NCBI RefSeq assembly: GCF_013001025.1
Contig: NZ_CP053021.1
Location: 1,302,001-1,366,000 of the forward strand
DNA: 64,000 nucleotides
From: Sphingobium yanoikuyae
GTDB lineage: Bacteria > Pseudomonadota > Alphaproteobacteria > Sphingomonadales > Sphingomonadaceae
Reading direction: 5' to 3'
Shown here: positions 50,972 to 61,238 of the stretch, piece by piece
How the letters are laid out: every line of letters starts with the position of its first letter
Numbering within the stretch: the stretch's first letter is position 1
Translations under genes and position numbers: made by a program
The notes under the pieces: generated by a model
Seen by the model: the letters and a program-made list of their open reading frames with translations, nothing else
Told to the model about the DNA's origin: nothing
The model's database searches: none

Positions 50972-53854
50972 ATGACCGACCAGCCCGATTATAAAAGCAC
51001 CGTCTTCCTTCCTGTCACCGACTTCCCGATGAAGGCCGGCCTCGCGCAGAAGGAACCGGCGATTGCCGCGCGCTGGGCGGCGATGGACCTGTACGGCAAG
51101 CTGCGCGAGAAGCGCGCCGGCCGCGAACGCTTCATCCTGCATGATGGCCCGCCCTACGCCAATGGCGACATCCATATGGGCCATGCGATGAACAAGGTCT
51201 TGAAGGACATCATCGTCCGCAGCCAGTCGCTGCTCGGCAAGGACGCGCCTTACGTGCCCGGCTGGGACTGCCACGGCCTTCCGATCGAATGGAAGATCGA
51301 GGAGGAATATCGCAAGAAGAAGCTGAACAAGGACGAGGTGCCCGCGTCCGAGTTCCGCGCCCAGTGCCGCGCCTATGCCGACAAGTGGGTGGACGTGCAG
51401 AAGGAGCAGTTCAAGCGCCTGGGTGTGATGGGCGACTGGGCCGATCCCTATCTGACCATGAAGTTCGACGCGGAAGCGACGATCGTCGGCGAACTGCTGA
51501 AGTTCGCGGAAAGCGGCCAGCTCTATCGCGGCGCCAAGCCCGTCATGTGGTCGCCGGTCGAAAAGACCGCGCTGGCCGAGGCGGAAGTGGAATATGAGGA
51601 CATCACCTCGACCCAGATCGACGTGGCGTTCGAGATCGTCGAAGCGCCGAACGCGCCCGAACTGGTCGGCGCCCATGCGGTGATCTGGACCACCACGCCC
51701 TGGACGATCCCGGTCAATCAGGCTTTGGCTTATGGGCCGGAGGTTGAGTATGTGCATCTCAACATCGTTGGTTTGTCGGGCACTCAGCAGTCGTTGATCG
51801 TTGCTTCGGCGCTTTATGATAGCGTTGCGAAGCGTCTGGGGCTTCCGCCGATCGGGGCAGGAGCCGATGAAAACGGCGTCTCTGTTGAATATGATCGTGT
51901 TCTGAAAGGGGCCGACCTTGCCGGCGCCGTCGCGCGTCACCCGATGCACGCGCTTGGCGGCTTCTTCGCCAAGCCGCGTCCATTCCTTGCAGGCGATTTC
52001 GTCACGACCGACGCGGGCACCGGCCTCGTCCATATGGCGCCCGACCATGGCGAGGACGACTTCGCGCTGTGCAAGGCGAACGGCCTGAACCCCGTCTTCG
52101 CGGTCGAGGGCGACGGCAAATATCGCGCCGACTGGCTGTGGCTGGGCGGGCAGGGCTCGGTCATCAACCCCAAGTTCGTCGGCAAGGATGGCCCGATCTG
52201 TTCGGACCTGCGCGAAGCGGGCGCGCTGCTCGCCGCATCGGACGATTTCAAGCACAGCTATCCGCATAGCTGGCGCTCCAAGGCGAAGATCATCTTCCGC
52301 TGCACCCCGCAATGGTTCATCCCGATGGACAAGCCGCAGGAAGGCGTGGTGGCCGATGTCGATGGCGGCGTGATGCCGACCCCGATCGTCACCGGCAACG
52401 GTCCGACCCTGCGCGAAATCGCGCTCGACGCGATCGAGCATACCCGCTGGGTGCCCGAGCGTTCGACCAACCGCATCCGTTCGATGGTGGAGGGGCGCCC
52501 CGACTGGGTGATCAGCCGCCAGCGCGCCTGGGGCGTGCCGATCGCGCTCTATGTTCATCGCAAGACTGGCGACTATCTTGTTGATCCGGCAGTCAATGCC
52601 CGCATCATCGAAGCGTTCAAGGGCGCCGGTGCGGACGCCTGGTTCGGTGCCGATCATCAGGCGCTGCTCGGTCCCGATTATGACTTGGCCGACTATGAAG
52701 TCGTGAACGACATTCTCGACGTCTGGTTCGACAGCGGCTCGACCCACAGCTTCGTGGTCGAGGGCCGTTATGGCGAGGGCACCCGCGCCGACCTCTATAT
52801 CGAAGGCTCCGACCAGCATCGCGGCTGGTTCCAGTCGTCGCTGCTGGAAAGCTGCGGCACCCGTGGTCAGGCACCCTACAAGGCAGTGCTGACCCATGGC
52901 TTCGCGCTCGACGGCTCGGGCAAGAAAATGTCCAAGAGCCTTGGCAATGTCGTCGATCCGCTCAAGATCATGGCCGAAAGCGGCGCCGACATCCTGCGCG
53001 TCTGGGTCGCCAGCACCGACTATTTCGATGACGTCCGCATCGGCAAGGAAGTGCTGGCCGGCTCGTCCGACGCTTATCGCAAGCTGCGCAACACCTTCCG
53101 CTACATGCTCGGCGCCCTGTCCGATTATGATGAGAGCGAGGCGGTGTCCTACGCCGAGATGCCGGAGTTGGAGCGCTACATGCTTCACCGCCTGGCCCAA
53201 CTCGACGCGGAACTGCGCGCGGTGGTCGACAAGGCGGCGAAAAGCGAGAACTGGCTGGAATTCAGCCGTTATACCCGCGCGATCTTCGATTTCGCGAACA
53301 GCGACCTCAGCGCCTTCTTCTTCGATATCCGCAAGGACTGTCTCTATTGCGATGCGAAGTCGGACCCCAAGCGTCGCGCCTATCGCACCTTGCTCGATAC
53401 TTTGTTCCACGCGCTGGTCCGCTATGTCGCGCCGATCATCCCCTTCACTGCTGAGGAGGTATGGCAGAGCCGCTTCCCAAGTGACGAGGATAGCGTCCAT
53501 TTCCTGGAATGGCCGGAAGTCGACCATCGCTGGATCGACAATCATCTGAACGACAAATGGGCGGAGCTGCGCGACCAGCGCGAGCAGGTCAACGAGGCGA
53601 TCGAGCCTTTCCGCCGCGAAAAAGTGATCCGCTCCAGTCTGGAGGCCGATGTCACCATGGGCGAAATGCTGCCCAGCGACGGTGTGAACTTCGCCGAAAT
53701 CGCCATCGTCGCCCGGATCGAGATGGGCGTGGGCGACGGCATCATCGTCAAGCCCAGCGAGTGGCACAAGTGCGGCCGCTGCTGGCGCCTGCTGCCCGAG
53801 GTCGAGGAAGATGGCACGCTGTGCAATCGCTGTGATGAGGTGTTGAAGGCATGA
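50972..53854 (+). CDS. ileS: isoleucyl-tRNA synthetase
   Basis: A 960-residue class I synthetase. HIGH is HMGH in NGDIHMGHAMNK near 65, KMSKS appears in GSGKKMSKSLGN near 650, and WTTTPWT with the CP1 editing domain lies at about 230-440. The C-terminal zinc-binding part has CGRCWR and CNRC. ATG 50972 follows the repeat. The stop overlaps lspA by four bases. A stretch at about 51715-51915 uses many T-ending codons unlike its surroundings. Confidence 0.98.
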   Translation: MTDQPDYKSTVFLPVTDFPMKAGLAQKEPAIAARWAAMDLYGKLREKRAGRERFILHDGPPYANGDIHMGHAMNKVLKDIIVRSQSLLGKDAPYVPGWDCHGLPIEWKIEEEYRKKKLNKDEVPASEFRAQCRAYADKWVDVQKEQFKRLGVMGDWADPYLTMKFDAEATIVGELLKFAESGQLYRGAKPVMWSPVEKTALAEAEVEYEDITSTQIDVAFEIVEAPNAPELVGAHAVIWTTTPWTIPVNQALAYGPEVEYVHLNIVGLSGTQQSLIVASALYDSVAKRLGLPPIGAGADENGVSVEYDRVLKGADLAGAVARHPMHALGGFFAKPRPFLAGDFVTTDAGTGLVHMAPDHGEDDFALCKANGLNPVFAVEGDGKYRADWLWLGGQGSVINPKFVGKDGPICSDLREAGALLAASDDFKHSYPHSWRSKAKIIFRCTPQWFIPMDKPQEGVVADVDGGVMPTPIVTGNGPTLREIALDAIEHTRWVPERSTNRIRSMVEGRPDWVISRQRAWGVPIALYVHRKTGDYLVDPAVNARIIEAFKGAGADAWFGADHQALLGPDYDLADYEVVNDILDVWFDSGSTHSFVVEGRYGEGTRADLYIEGSDQHRGWFQSSLLESCGTRGQAPYKAVLTHGFALDGSGKKMSKSLGNVVDPLKIMAESGADILRVWVASTDYFDDVRIGKEVLAGSSDAYRKLRNTFRYMLGALSDYDESEAVSYAEMPELERYMLHRLAQLDAELRAVVDKAAKSENWLEFSRYTRAIFDFANSDLSAFFFDIRKDCLYCDAKSDPKRRAYRTLLDTLFHALVRYVAPIIPFTAEEVWQSRFPSDEDSVHFLEWPEVDHRWIDNHLNDKWAELRDQREQVNEAIEPFRREKVIRSSLEADVTMGEMLPSDGVNFAEIAIVARIEMGVGDGIIVKPSEWHKCGRCWRLLPEVEEDGTLCNRCDEVLKA

Positions 53855-54363
53855 GTGCCATCAACCATCGCCCGCTGGGGCTGACGGTCGCGATCGTCAC
53901 CCTCGCGCTCGACCAGCTGGTCAAATATACCGTCACCTATCCGCTCGCGTTGCAGAGCCGGGCGGATGCGGGGATCGAGATATTGCCCTTCTTCCGCCTG
54001 CGCTGGCTGGAAAATCGCGGCGTCTCGATGGGCTTCTTCCATGCCGACAATGACACGATGCGCTGGATGCTGGTTGGCATGACCATGTTGATCGCCGGCT
54101 TCGTGGGCGTGTGGATGTGGCGCGAAAAGGCGCGGTCGGACGTCGCGGCGCTCGGCCTGGTGCTGGGCGGCGCGATCGGCAATATCGTCGACCGGATGCG
54201 GCTGGGCTATGTCGTCGACTATGCCGACCTGCATTTCGGCGAGTGGCGGCCCTTCCTGATTTTCAACCTGGCCGACGCGGCCATCACGTTCGGCGTGCTG
54301 ATCCTGCTTGCGCGGGCGCTGCTGCTGCGCGAGAAGGGCGCAAAGACGGAGACCCTGAAGTAA
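53851..54363 (+). CDS. lspA: lipoprotein signal peptidase
   Basis: A 170-residue inner-membrane aspartyl protease with four helices that cuts prolipoproteins before the lipidated Cys. The catalytic Asp residues lie in GNIVDRMRLG and FNLADAAIT. It overlaps ileS by four bases and the next lipoprotein gene by one (TAATG). Confidence 0.97.
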   Translation: MSAINHRPLGLTVAIVTLALDQLVKYTVTYPLALQSRADAGIEILPFFRLRWLENRGVSMGFFHADNDTMRWMLVGMTMLIAGFVGVWMWREKARSDVAALGLVLGGAIGNIVDRMRLGYVVDYADLHFGEWRPFLIFNLADAAITFGVLILLARALLLREKGAKTETLK

Positions 54364-54797
54364 TGCGTAAACTGATCCTCGCCGCCGGCCTTGTTGCAAC
54401 CCTGTCGGCGTGCGGCGGCGGTGGTAACGGCTTGCTCAATCGTGGCCGTCCCGACGAGTTCGCTGTGACGCGCCAGGCGCCGCTGGTCGTGCCGCCCGAT
54501 TTCGCGCTGGTTCCGCCCGCGCCGGGCACCCCGGCTGCTGCCACGGTCGATTCGAGCCGCGCCGCGCAGGAAGCGCTGTTCGGCGGTCCGGCCCCGCGCA
54601 GCGCATCGGAAAGCGCGGCGCTGAACTCGGCCGGCCGTGGCACCGCCGCCGCCGGCATCCGCTCGCAGGCGGGTGATCCGGGCACCGAAGTGGTCGACAA
54701 GGGCGCCACCACCCGCGACATCATCGCTGCGCCCGAAGGCGACGGCCAGGACGCCCGCGCCGCCACCGGCACGCAGACGACCCCGCCGCAGCAATAA
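54363..54797 (+). CDS. DUF3035-like lipoprotein
   Basis: A 144-residue lipoprotein with a signal ending LSAC (Cys17) followed by Gly/Asn, so it is probably outer-membrane. The mature part is Pro/Ala/Gly-rich and little structured; RPDEFAVTRQAPLVVPPDF near 30 is the conserved DUF3035 segment. Coupled to lspA, the enzyme that would process it. Function unknown. Confidence 0.82.
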   Translation: MRKLILAAGLVATLSACGGGGNGLLNRGRPDEFAVTRQAPLVVPPDFALVPPAPGTPAAATVDSSRAAQEALFGGPAPRSASESAALNSAGRGTAAAGIRSQAGDPGTEVVDKGATTRDIIAAPEGDGQDARAATGTQTTPPQQ

Positions 54798-54798
54798 T

Positions 54799-55131
54799 CT
54801 ATGGGGCAGGGGGCGTCTTAACGTCCCCTTCCGCAAAGGCCTTGAGCCGGGCGAGCGTGCCATCCCATTGCGCGCCGACCCGGCCGAGCCAGTCCTGCGC
54901 CGCCGCAACCGCCTCCCGGCGTAGCGCGAAATGCACTTCCCGCCCTTGCTTGCGCCTGCGCACCAGCCCGGCGCCGTGCAGTACCTCCAGATGTTTGGCC
55001 ACCGCCTGACGGCTGATCGGCAGGCCTTCGCCCAGTTGCACGATCGATCGCCCATTGCCGTCGCCCAGCCGCGCGATGAGGCTGAGGCGCGTGGGATCAC
55101 CCAGTGCCGCGAAAATCTCAGCCGGTGACAT
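54799..55131 (-). CDS. ArsR-family transcriptional regulator
   Basis: A 110-residue winged-helix protein. IFAALGDPTRLSLIARL is the typical ArsR N-terminus; the recognition helix is SRQAVAKHLEVLHGAG and the wing KQGREVHFAL. No metal-binding CVC motif is present, so it likely senses something else. It overlaps the upstream SRPBCC gene by 14 bases; such pairs are common and probably autoregulated. Confidence 0.92.
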   Translation of the reverse strand: MSPAEIFAALGDPTRLSLIARLGDGNGRSIVQLGEGLPISRQAVAKHLEVLHGAGLVRRRKQGREVHFALRREAVAAAQDWLGRVGAQWDGTLARLKAFAEGDVKTPPAP

Positions 55132-55573
55132 GGTCGCGGATATTCTTCACCTGTTCCGCCCAGCCGCCGTCATTGTCGCGCATGACATTGGTCCGGCGTG
55201 GTTCGGGCACCGCATCGAACCCGCTTTCGGTGACGGTCAGGCGCGTGCCGCCGTCGATCGGCTCCAGCACGAACTCCACCAGCGTCCATTCGGGCACCGG
55301 CACGCCGCTCTCCATCAGCGCCTTGTCGCCGCCGGTCGCGGGCCACTCATAGGCAAAACGGGTCATCGGCTCGATCGCCACGACCCGCGCCTCCCAGCGA
55401 TATGCCTCATAGCCCGGATAGGTCATGTGTCCGGTCGAGGGCTGGCCGATGGCGAAGGGCTGGTCGAGCGCGACGCGGAACCAGGTGCCGAATTGCGCAT
55501 GGTCGGTCAGGGCGTCCCATACCCGCTCCACTGGTGCGGCGATGTCGATCGTCTTGATGATGCTGTCGGTCAT
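55118..55573 (-). CDS. SRPBCC (AHSA1-like) domain protein
   Basis: A 151-residue START-like ligand-binding protein: TIDIAAPVERVWDALTD at the N-terminus and the closing helix WAEQVKNIRDHV. AGGAGG lies nine bases before ATG 55573. Overlaps an ArsR regulator, with which it forms a two-gene operon. Ligand unknown. Confidence 0.9.
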   Translation of the reverse strand: MTDSIIKTIDIAAPVERVWDALTDHAQFGTWFRVALDQPFAIGQPSTGHMTYPGYEAYRWEARVVAIEPMTRFAYEWPATGGDKALMESGVPVPEWTLVEFVLEPIDGGTRLTVTESGFDAVPEPRRTNVMRDNDGGWAEQVKNIRDHVTG

Positions 55574-55637
55574 GATAGGCAACCTCCTGATTGCCTATAT
55601 GCGCCTCAAGACGGGGATATGCAACTATATGGTTGCT

Positions 55638-57143
55638 CTATAACGGCCCGCCGGCGTAGCGGATCGAGGCCCGTCCGGTTGCCCGCACCGGCAGATACAG
55701 GCCCTGACCGTGGGCATTAATCTGGCCGATTTCCGTGCTGTCCAAATTGGTGCGGATACGGAAATGTGGGGTTTTGCGCTCGCCGATGGCGCGCCGGATC
55801 TTGCCTTTCAACTCCTCCAGGTCATGGGTGAAATTCTGGCTGAGGGCGTCGGCGATGACGCTGGAAAAGGCGGGGCTTCCGGCCAGCGCGATCAGGATGT
55901 CGCCGCCGATCCCGTCGCTGGTGCCGGTCACCTGCAGATCCTCGAAATGGACCAGCGCCGAATTGGGCTGGTTGACCGGGCGGGCGGTCAGCCAGACGGT
56001 GCCATGGGTATCGCCGAGCTTGCTGTCCGCCGGACGCGCCGCGAGCGTAACGCCCACGGCGATGCGGTTGCCCGTCGTGCCATAGGCGGTCAGCTTGTCG
56101 AAGCGCGCGATGATAGGGCCTAGCTTTGGCAATTCGAACGGGCGCGCGGCGCGCTTGTGCAGGGCACGCAGGATGACCGGCTCCAACTGCGCATAATCGG
56201 CCCGCACCGGCAGGAAGAAATGCAGCGCGTCATCGATCGGCGCACGCGCGGGCGGTGGCAGTCCGGTCGGCTGCGGATCGACCGGACGGTCGCCGACCAC
56301 GGTTTCGGTCAGTGCCTCTATTCCCAGTCGGAAGCGCAGTTGCGCGCCGCTGTTGCCATAGCCGTCGAACAGGAAGCGTTGGGGCGTGACGCGCATCCAT
56401 ACCGGCGGATCATGGTCGTTGAGCGAGAGGCTGGTGAAGGCCGCGCGCCACAGCCGCTCGATCTTGCTGCGCAGGTCGACCTTGGCCAGTTCGCGCGGCA
56501 ATTGCCGTTCGAGGTCGCGGATGACCGGCGCGATCTTGCGATCCACCTTGTCGGCGAAGGTGATGCGCTGGCCGAGGAAGTCGATGCCGGGCGTCTGGGT
56601 CCAGTCATAGCTGAGCCTCAGCGTGCCATGGGGGCGCCACTGGGTGTCGAGCGACAACTGGATACGGGCATGGGCCATGGCGTCGCCGGTGGCGGTCTCA
56701 CCTTTCAGCAGGCCTGCAATGTCACGCGCGCTGACCTGCGCATGGATCGGGATGTCAGCGATCAGGTCGCGCCCATTGCCGCGCAGGCGGATCGGCCCGC
56801 GCGTGACTTCGCCGATGATGTGGCAGTCGATCGGCGGCGTCACCCTGATCTGCTTGCCGAGCAATTTGACCCGCCTGGGCTGGACGCAGCGCGTGCCTGG
56901 CCGGTCGATCCGCCAGAGCTGTCGCGGCATGGCCCGCTCGATCGCCAGGGCAATCAGGGCGCGGTCGATCTCCACCGGGACGCTGATGATGGAGGATGCG
57001 CTGGTCGCCGGCACGGGATCATTGGCGCGCGGAGGCGGCTCCACCGCCTGTTTCTGCGAACAGGCGGCGAGCAGCGGCAGGAGCAGCAGCCAGCGATGAT
57101 GTCGACCCGGCAATACTCTGCCCAACCGCCTTCTCCCGGACAT
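55638..57143 (-). CDS. DUF4403 family lipoprotein
   Basis: A 501-residue protein. The N-terminus has a basic region, a hydrophobic stretch and lipobox LAAC near residue 28, so it is an exported lipoprotein. The mature part contains repeated beta-rich segments with LRLSYDWTQTPGIDF near 180, suggesting a lipid-binding tubular fold as in DUF4403. Monocistronic, between the SRPBCC pair and dxs. Confidence 0.83.
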   Translation of the reverse strand: MSGRRRLGRVLPGRHHRWLLLLPLLAACSQKQAVEPPPRANDPVPATSASSIISVPVEIDRALIALAIERAMPRQLWRIDRPGTRCVQPRRVKLLGKQIRVTPPIDCHIIGEVTRGPIRLRGNGRDLIADIPIHAQVSARDIAGLLKGETATGDAMAHARIQLSLDTQWRPHGTLRLSYDWTQTPGIDFLGQRITFADKVDRKIAPVIRDLERQLPRELAKVDLRSKIERLWRAAFTSLSLNDHDPPVWMRVTPQRFLFDGYGNSGAQLRFRLGIEALTETVVGDRPVDPQPTGLPPPARAPIDDALHFFLPVRADYAQLEPVILRALHKRAARPFELPKLGPIIARFDKLTAYGTTGNRIAVGVTLAARPADSKLGDTHGTVWLTARPVNQPNSALVHFEDLQVTGTSDGIGGDILIALAGSPAFSSVIADALSQNFTHDLEELKGKIRRAIGERKTPHFRIRTNLDSTEIGQINAHGQGLYLPVRATGRASIRYAGGPL

Positions 57144-57197
57144 GGTCCAGCGAAAGGCAGGCTAGGGCAGTTGGGTGGGGAGGTCCAGCGTGGACCT

Positions 57198-59117
57198 TCA
57201 GGCCCGCGCTTCCTCCACGCCGGCGCTGTTGTGGCGCAGCGCCGTCAGCACGGTGTCGACGATTGCATCTGCATCCAGCCGCGCATCGGCATATTGCTGT
57301 TCGGGCTTGTCCTGATCCTGGAAGATGTCAGGCAGGCGCATGGTGCGGATCTTGAGGCCGTTGTCGGTCAGGCCAAGGTCGCTCGCCAGCGTGAGGACAT
57401 GGGCGCCCAGACCGCCGATCGAGCCTTCCTCGATCGTCACCGCCACCTCATGGGTGGTCAGCATCCGGCGGATCAACGCCTCGTCCAGCGGCTTGGCGAA
57501 GCGCAGGTCGACGACAGAGGCGGACAGGCCCTTGGCCTCCAGCGTGTCGGCGGCCTTCATCGCTTCTTCCAGCCGGGTGCCGAGCGACAGGATGGCGACC
57601 TGGCGCCCTTCGCGCACGACGCGGCCCTTGCCGATCTCCAGCGCTTCGGGAACCTCCGGCATGGCGACGCCGGTGCCGTTGCCGCGCGGGTAGCGGACCG
57701 CGATCGGCCCGCTGTCATGCACGGCGCAAGTATGGACCATGTGCGTCAGTTCCGCCTCGTCGGCCGCGGCCATCACGACGAAATTAGGCAGGCTGGCGAG
57801 ATAGGTGACGTCGAAGCTGCCGGCATGGGTGGAGCCGTCGGCGCCGACCAGACCGGCGCGGTCGATGGCGAAGCGCACGGGCAGGTTCTGGATCGCGACA
57901 TCATGCACCACCTGGTCATAGGCGCGCTGCAGGAAGGTGGAGTAAATGGCGCAGAAGGGGCGCATTCCCTCTGCCGCGAGGCCCGCCGCGAAGGTCACGG
58001 CATGCTGTTCGGCGATGCCGACGTCGAAGATGCGGTCGGGGAAGGCCAGTTCGAACTTGTCGAGGCCCGTGCCCGACGGCATGGCGGCGGTTATCGCGCA
58101 CACGCGCGGATCGCGCTCGGCCTCGGCGATCAGCGCCTGGGCGAAGACATTGGTGTAGCTGGGCGGCCCCGGAGGGGCCTTGGCCTGGGTGCCGGTGATG
58201 ACGTCGAACTTCTGCACGCCATGATATTTGTCGGCGGCGGCCTCGGCCGGGCCATAGCCCTTGCCCTTCTGGGTCACGACATGGATCAGGCACGGTCCTT
58301 CGGCCGCATCGCGGACATTTTCCAGCACCGGGATCAGATGTTCGAGATTATGGCCGTCGATCGGGCCGACATAATAGAAGCCCAGTTCCTCGAACAGAGT
58401 GCCGCCGGTCGCCATGCCGCGGGCAAACTCGTCGGTCTTCTTGGCCGCCTTGTGCAGCGGGCGGGGCAGCTTGCGCGCCAGCTTCTTGGCCATGTCGCGC
58501 AGGCCCAGAAACTCGCGGCTCGACACGAGCCGGGCGAGATAGGCGGACAGGCCACCGACCGGGGGCGCGATCGACATGTCATTGTCGTTGAGGATGACGA
58601 CCAGACGGTTGCCGGCCTCGCGTGCGTTGTTCATCGCCTCATAGGCCATGCCGGCCGACATGGCGCCGTCGCCGATCACGGCGATGCCCTTGCCGGGCTT
58701 GTCCTGCATCTTGTTGGCGACGGCAAAGCCGAGCGCCGCGCTGATCGAGGTCGAGCTGTGCGCCGCGCCGAACGGGTCATATTCGGATTCGGCACGCTTG
58801 GTGAAGCCACTGAGGCCGCCGCCCTGACGCAGGGTGCGGATGCGATCGCGCCGGCCGGTCAATATCTTGTGCGGATAGCATTGATGGCCCACGTCCCAGA
58901 CCAGCTTGTCGTTGGGCGTGTCGAACACATAATGGATGGCGGTGGTCAGTTCCACGACACCCAGGCCCGACCCCAGATGGCCCCCGGTCACGCCGACGGC
59001 GGCGATGGTTTCGGTGCGCAGCTCATCGGCTAGCTGGCGGAGCTGGTCGGGCTGCAGCTTGCGCAGGTCGGCGGGGATCTTGACGGTGTCGAGCAACGGC
59101 GTGGACGGATTGGACAT
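57198..59117 (-). CDS. dxs: 1-deoxy-D-xylulose-5-phosphate synthase
   Basis: A 639-residue thiamine-diphosphate enzyme, first step of the non-mevalonate isoprenoid pathway. The cofactor motif [17 protein letters not shown] is near 150, the catalytic Glu lies in [10 protein letters not shown] near 370, and [15 protein letters not shown] near 420 is the signature of the C-terminal half. In sphingomonads it feeds carotenoids and quinones. Ten bases separate its start from the end of the NadR-like gene. Confidence 0.97.
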   Translation of the reverse strand: MSNPSTPLLDTVKIPADLRKLQPDQLRQLADELRTETIAAVGVTGGHLGSGLGVVELTTAIHYVFDTPNDKLVWDVGHQCYPHKILTGRRDRIRTLRQGGGLSGFTKRAESEYDPFGAAHSSTSISAALGFAVANKMQDKPGKGIAVIGDGAMSAGMAYEAMNNAREAGNRLVVILNDNDMSIAPPVGGLSAYLARLVSSREFLGLRDMAKKLARKLPRPLHKAAKKTDEFARGMATGGTLFEELGFYYVGPIDGHNLEHLIPVLENVRDAAEGPCLIHVVTQKGKGYGPAEAAADKYHGVQKFDVITGTQAKAPPGPPSYTNVFAQALIAEAERDPRVCAITAAMPSGTGLDKFELAFPDRIFDVGIAEQHAVTFAAGLAAEGMRPFCAIYSTFLQRAYDQVVHDVAIQNLPVRFAIDRAGLVGADGSTHAGSFDVTYLASLPNFVVMAAADEAELTHMVHTCAVHDSGPIAVRYPRGNGTGVAMPEVPEALEIGKGRVVREGRQVAILSLGTRLEEAMKAADTLEAKGLSASVVDLRFAKPLDEALIRRMLTTHEVAVTIEEGSIGGLGAHVLTLASDLGLTDNGLKIRTMRLPDIFQDQDKPEQQYADARLDADAIVDTVLTALRHNSAGVEEARA

Positions 59118-59127
59118 GGGGAACTGC

Positions 59128-60150
59128 CTACTCGCTTTCCTGCGCCAAGTCGAACCCTGACGTCATGTAGGGGGGCGCCAAATCTTCAATCAGGGAAACG
59201 GCGCGGGTGAAACGGCTGTCCCAATCCCCGCCGACCGAAGCCCAGTTAACGCCGCTGTTGATCAGCACGTTCCGGCTGATATCGGCAAATCGCGCCCGCA
59301 CCGGATCGTCGCCATAGATACGTGTGCCATCGTCGATCCAGGCGACATCGGGTTCCAGCAGCAGATAGAGGTCGGCCTTCGGGTAAGCGAGCAGCGCGTC
59401 GGGCGCATGGCCGATCATCATCTCGGCCCAGGCCGCCGTCATCAGCGCGTCGGTGTCGGCGAACAGGCGACGGTTCGCCAGCCGCTGGCCGGCGGTGATC
59501 GTCGCGAACTGGGCCGCGCCGATCAGCAGCAGGTCGGCCTCGTCCATATCGACACTGTGAACTTCGGCCTGGGCGCGGCCATATTCGGGCACCCAGATCG
59601 TGTCGAAATGCCGGGCGAGCCGTTCGGCCAGTATCGACTTGCCGGTGCTTTCGACGCCATGCAGCACGATCGTCCGGGTGAAATGCGCGCGGACCGGCGG
59701 CGCGATCCAGCGCCACTGGCTCCAGGGATCGGCACGCACGGCGCTGGCGGACAGGCCGCCCAGTCCGTCCTGGTCCGCGCCCAGGATGCGGGCACCCAGC
59801 GGCACGAAGCGGCCGCCGACTTCCTGCGCCAGCCGCAGCCCATAGGCTTCGCCGGCGAACAGCAGGTCGATCGGCTCGGGATGGGCCTGCGCCACGATGG
59901 CCCGCCAGATCGGCCAGAAGTCGGCGGAGTCTTCAGGCGCCTGCGGCACGACCGCATCATGGCCGATGACCCGGCACCCCGGCGCCAGTTCGCGCATCCA
60001 TTGCAGCCGCAGTGGACCGGGGATCGGATCGCCCGGCAACCAGCAGACCAGGATGGTGAGTTCGTCCACCATCGCCCGCGCACTGTCGATCAGCATCTGA
60101 TGGCCGGCATGGGGCGGCATGAACTTGCCGAGCAGGAAGCCGCGGGTCAT
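59128..60150 (-). CDS. NadR-like NMN adenylyltransferase / nicotinamide riboside kinase
   Basis: A 340-residue bifunctional enzyme. The N-terminal nucleotidyltransferase has [14 protein letters not shown] (HxGH) at 8-21 and the C-terminal kinase has the P-loop [15 protein letters not shown] near 178. No N-terminal DNA-binding domain is present, unlike enteric NadR, so it is an enzyme only. It overlaps pnuC by four bases: transporter plus kinase/adenylyltransferase is a complete route from external nicotinamide riboside to NAD. Confidence 0.9.
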   Translation of the reverse strand: MTRGFLLGKFMPPHAGHQMLIDSARAMVDELTILVCWLPGDPIPGPLRLQWMRELAPGCRVIGHDAVVPQAPEDSADFWPIWRAIVAQAHPEPIDLLFAGEAYGLRLAQEVGGRFVPLGARILGADQDGLGGLSASAVRADPWSQWRWIAPPVRAHFTRTIVLHGVESTGKSILAERLARHFDTIWVPEYGRAQAEVHSVDMDEADLLLIGAAQFATITAGQRLANRRLFADTDALMTAAWAEMMIGHAPDALLAYPKADLYLLLEPDVAWIDDGTRIYGDDPVRARFADISRNVLINSGVNWASVGGDWDSRFTRAVSLIEDLAPPYMTSGFDLAQESE

Positions 60151-60716
60151 GCCGGCGCCCGGTCCATCGTGCGGCGCCAGGCGATCAGGCCCCATAGCGC
60201 GATGAAGAAGAAGATGGCGTAGAGGATCGACGTCGCGGTCAGGCCGCGGCTCCAGAACAGGCCGGTGGCAAGGGCATCGACCGCCACCCACAGAACCCAG
60301 CTTTCGACCTTGCGCTGCGACTGCAATATCTGCGCGGCGACGCTCATGCCGGCGATCATGGCGTCGGCGAAGGGCGCGGCGGCGTCGGTGAAGCGCGCCA
60401 TGCCCAGGCCCCAGGCCAGGCTGGCGAGCGCAGTGCCCGCGATCCAGGCGAGGCGGGCCGGAACGCTAAGGCGGGCCACCGCTATGCCGCCGTCGGCGAC
60501 CTTCTCGCTATGCACCCAGTTCCACCAGCCATAGGCGTTGATCACCAGGAAGAAGATTTGCAGCAGCGCGTCGCTGTAGAGCTTCGCCTCGAAGAAGACG
60601 AAGAAATAGAGCGCGACCATGGCGATGCCGAACGGATAGTTCCACAGCGAACGGCGCGCCACCAGCGCGACATTGACCAGGCCGAGCGCCGCTGCGACCC
60701 ATTCGATGATGGTCAT
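60147..60716 (-). CDS. pnuC: PnuC, nicotinamide riboside transporter
   Basis: A 189-residue inner-membrane protein with seven helices. WNYPFGIAMVALYFFVFFEA and INAYGWWNW are PnuC signatures (substrate stacking by Trp). Coupled to the NadR-like enzyme that traps the substrate by phosphorylation. Ten bases separate it from the upstream Fur-family gene. Confidence 0.95.
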   Translation of the reverse strand: MTIIEWVAAALGLVNVALVARRSLWNYPFGIAMVALYFFVFFEAKLYSDALLQIFFLVINAYGWWNWVHSEKVADGGIAVARLSVPARLAWIAGTALASLAWGLGMARFTDAAAPFADAMIAGMSVAAQILQSQRKVESWVLWVAVDALATGLFWSRGLTATSILYAIFFFIALWGLIAWRRTMDRAPA

Positions 60717-60726
60717 GAACCGCCCG

Positions 60727-61194
60727 TCAGTGGCAGGCGCTACAGGTGCCGCGCACCTCGATCACTGGACGCACCGGCGCGAATCCGGCCTTTTCCGCCA
60801 CCGACCGCAGCGATCCGGTGATGGGATCATTGTCGATATGCGTCACCTGGCCGCAGCTGTCGCAGACCAGGAAGATACAGTCATGATGGCAACCGGGATG
60901 GGCGTTGGCGATATAGGCGTTCGCGCTTTCCACCCGCATCGCGATATTGTTCGCCACGAACAGGTCGAGGATGCGGTAGACGCTGTTGGGCGCGACCCGC
61001 TTGCCGCGCGCCTTGGACACAGTGTCGGCGATATCATAGGCCGATGCCGGCTTTTCTTCGGCCGCCAGTGCGTCGAAGATGGCGGCGCGCATCGGCGTCC
61101 ACTGCTCATCCTTCGCCTCCAGCGTAGCCTGCGCCGCGTCGGCCAGCTTCTTGCCGGTGGGTTCCTGATGATGATGGTGCGAATGATCTGCCAT
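60727..61194 (-). CDS. Fur-family metal regulator, Zur-like
   Basis: A 155-residue protein with a His-rich start (HSHHHH at 4-9), a winged helix (SVYRILDLFVANNIAMRVES) and two CxxC pairs, CDSCG near 112 and CSAC at the end, forming the structural zinc site. HPGCHHDCIFLVC is the metal-sensing region. Zur rather than Fur is suggested by the C-terminal cysteines and His-rich N-terminus, but target genes are not visible here. Confidence 0.9.
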   Translation of the reverse strand: MADHSHHHHQEPTGKKLADAAQATLEAKDEQWTPMRAAIFDALAAEEKPASAYDIADTVSKARGKRVAPNSVYRILDLFVANNIAMRVESANAYIANAHPGCHHDCIFLVCDSCGQVTHIDNDPITGSLRSVAEKAGFAPVRPVIEVRGTCSACH

Positions 61195-61238
61195 GGCGAT
61201 TATCTAGGCGTGTCCAACTGCGGCGGCAAGTGGCTGGC

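Noticed and set aside
50441..53767. An 1108-residue minus-strand open frame across ileS
   Set aside because: Mirror of ileS codon structure; no start signal or domain.
54637..54924. Overlapping frame in the lipoprotein gene and ArsR region
   Set aside because: Out of frame with the lipobox gene, no start site, antisense to the ArsR gene.
56157..59033. A 958-residue plus-strand open frame over DUF4403 and dxs
   Set aside because: Its composition is that of antisense of GC-rich genes and both genes under it have clear family motifs.
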